DNA from: Deltaproteobacteria bacterium
GTDB lineage: Bacteria; Desulfobacterota; Desulfarculia; Adiutricales; Adiutricaceae
DNA: 64,000 bases
Direction: 5' to 3'
Assembly: GCA_031265205.1 (NCBI GenBank)
Contig: JAISCZ010000069.1
Location: 1-64,000 of the forward strand
A program made the position numbers and the translations under genes. This document shows, piece by piece, positions 63,299-64,000 of the stretch. Below the pieces are notes generated by a model. The model did not search any database and had not been told where the DNA came from. It saw only the letters and a list, made by a program, of their open reading frames with translations. Each line of letters begins with the position of its first letter. Position 1 is the stretch's first letter.

Positions 63299-64000
63299 TT
63301 AAAACAGTTTTTTCTTGTCCTGGACGTATTCCAGGCCCTTTTGCAGGCAAAGCCAAGCCCTTTCCAGCTGGCTTCCCAGGTACATGGCGTGCCCCAGGTC
63401 GGAAACGGCCAGGGCGGTCGCGAGTTTCTGGTAAACCTCGTGGGAGTCGCGGCCGCGGTACTCGGTCAGGAGTTCGGAGGTGGGGGCGTGGTGTTGGGCC
63501 ACTATCTCTTTTTTTTCCCTGTCGACGGATATTTTAAAGTACCCGTTAGGGTCCTCGGCCATCCGGTAGGGCCTTTGGGCGCGGGCGCGGATAATTTCCC
63601 CTGTTTTGGGAAGGTCGTCGGCGTTGAGGGTGAGCGAGAGGGAGATTACCGTCAGCGACCCGACGCTCAACTCCGCTGGTGACGCGGGATCTCCCGGGTC
63701 GGAGCGCGCGGCGATTTTCTTCTGGGCCATGGCGACCGCTTCTTCCAAAAGCGTTAAAAGGGCAAAGGCGTTCAGGGGCCAAGCGTAGGAGGCGTTGTGG
63801 GACCTGAAAGTCGCCGTCAGGTGGATTTTCCCCTCGATTTTACGAAAAAAGAGGCTGACGAGGCAGGGGGACTCGTCGGCTTCCAAGTCCCGCCCATTAT
63901 CCCAGAGGGAGATTAAGGCGTGCCGCGCGTCGCTTTCTTGGGCGAGGCTCGCGGCCGCGCGCTCCAAGAGATCCACGTCGAAGTGGCTTCTAATCCGGTT
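63299..64000 (-). CDS. thymidylate synthase-like/DUF4346 protein (partial)
   Basis: The 5' end is beyond the window; the frame stays open to base 64000, and the GTG at 63976 is probably internal. The visible 233 residues contain a thymidylate-synthase-like segment (TFRSHNASYAWPLNAFALL) followed by a DUF4346-like region (EDPNGYFKISVDREKKEIV) and an ending HAMYLGSQLERAWLCLQKGL. Such proteins occur with a TS-like fold in anaerobes and archaea; activity is unknown. It lies 12 bases before uvrD. Confidence 0.6.
   Translation of the reverse strand, partial: NRIRSHFDVDLLERAAASLAQESDARHALISLWDNGRDLEADESPCLVSLFFRKIEGKIHLTATFRSHNASYAWPLNAFALLTLLEEAVAMAQKKIAARSDPGDPASPAELSVGSLTVISLSLTLNADDLPKTGEIIRARAQRPYRMAEDPNGYFKISVDREKKEIVAQHHAPTSELLTEYRGRDSHEVYQKLATALAVSDLGHAMYLGSQLERAWLCLQKGLEYVQDKKKLF

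Overview
The window is a bacterial chromosome segment, mostly GC-rich, cut by AT-rich patches. Gene order points to the Desulfobacterota (former Deltaproteobacteria), most like Desulfovibrionales: ftsH-folP-cdaA-ybbR-glmM, and a yceD-rpmF-fabG-acpP-fabF-(MBL)-rpiB-glyA run. Gram-negative cell structure is supported by a classical autotransporter, and anaerobic chemistry by a 2-hydroxyacyl-CoA-dehydratase-type enzyme with its ATPase activator and a membrane polyferredoxin. Species assignment is inference; the 23S fragment would settle it.

Layout. 1-0.65 kb: 3' end of 23S rRNA and the 5S rRNA. 0.8-2.4 kb: three small genes of unknown function among long non-coding GC-rich DNA. 2.6-12 kb: housekeeping (gltX, tpiA, secG, then yceD, rpmF, fatty acid genes, an exported metallo-beta-lactamase-fold protein, rpiB, glyA). 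12-15 kb: accessory patch with a putative Rpn-like gene behind a good promoter/palindrome, a truncated AlpA-type regulator and a very AT-rich orphan gene. 14.9-17.1 kb: larB, tatB, tatC. 17.2-25 kb: restriction island with a complete AT-rich type I system (hsdM-hsdS-hsdR) and the two ends of an otherwise deleted type ISP restriction helicase. 25-39 kb: a long minus-strand housekeeping run (recR, ilvB, ilvN, hisB, hisA, mutS2, infA, ftsH, folP, cdaA, cdaR/ybbR, glmM). 40-49 kb: surface and redox genes (autotransporter, ApbE, MATE exporter, degenerate ApbE paralogue). 49.4-54.7 kb: a three-gene operon of an Hsp70-like ATPase, a compact UvrD-like helicase and a repeat-tailed protein. 55.4-59.2 kb: an exported protein, a NapH/NosR-like ferredoxin, a double-cubane/HgdB-type protein and its activator. 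59.4-61.1 kb: ruins of a second type I restriction locus around one intact gene with a HEPN-like motif. 61.1-64 kb: uvrD and a partial thymidylate-synthase-like gene.

The strongest observations are: (1) the Hsp70-helicase-repeat protein operon, a module I do not recognise as a named system; (2) a 22-nt C/G homopolymer between the start codon and signal peptide of the autotransporter, leaving it out of frame as assembled, as expected of phase variation; (3) three restriction systems in different states of decay, including a frameshifted type ISP remnant and a truncated hsdS/hsdR pair; (4) an ApbE paralogue that has lost its metal-binding residues; (5) the ATP-driven low-potential reductase operon with its own membrane ferredoxin.
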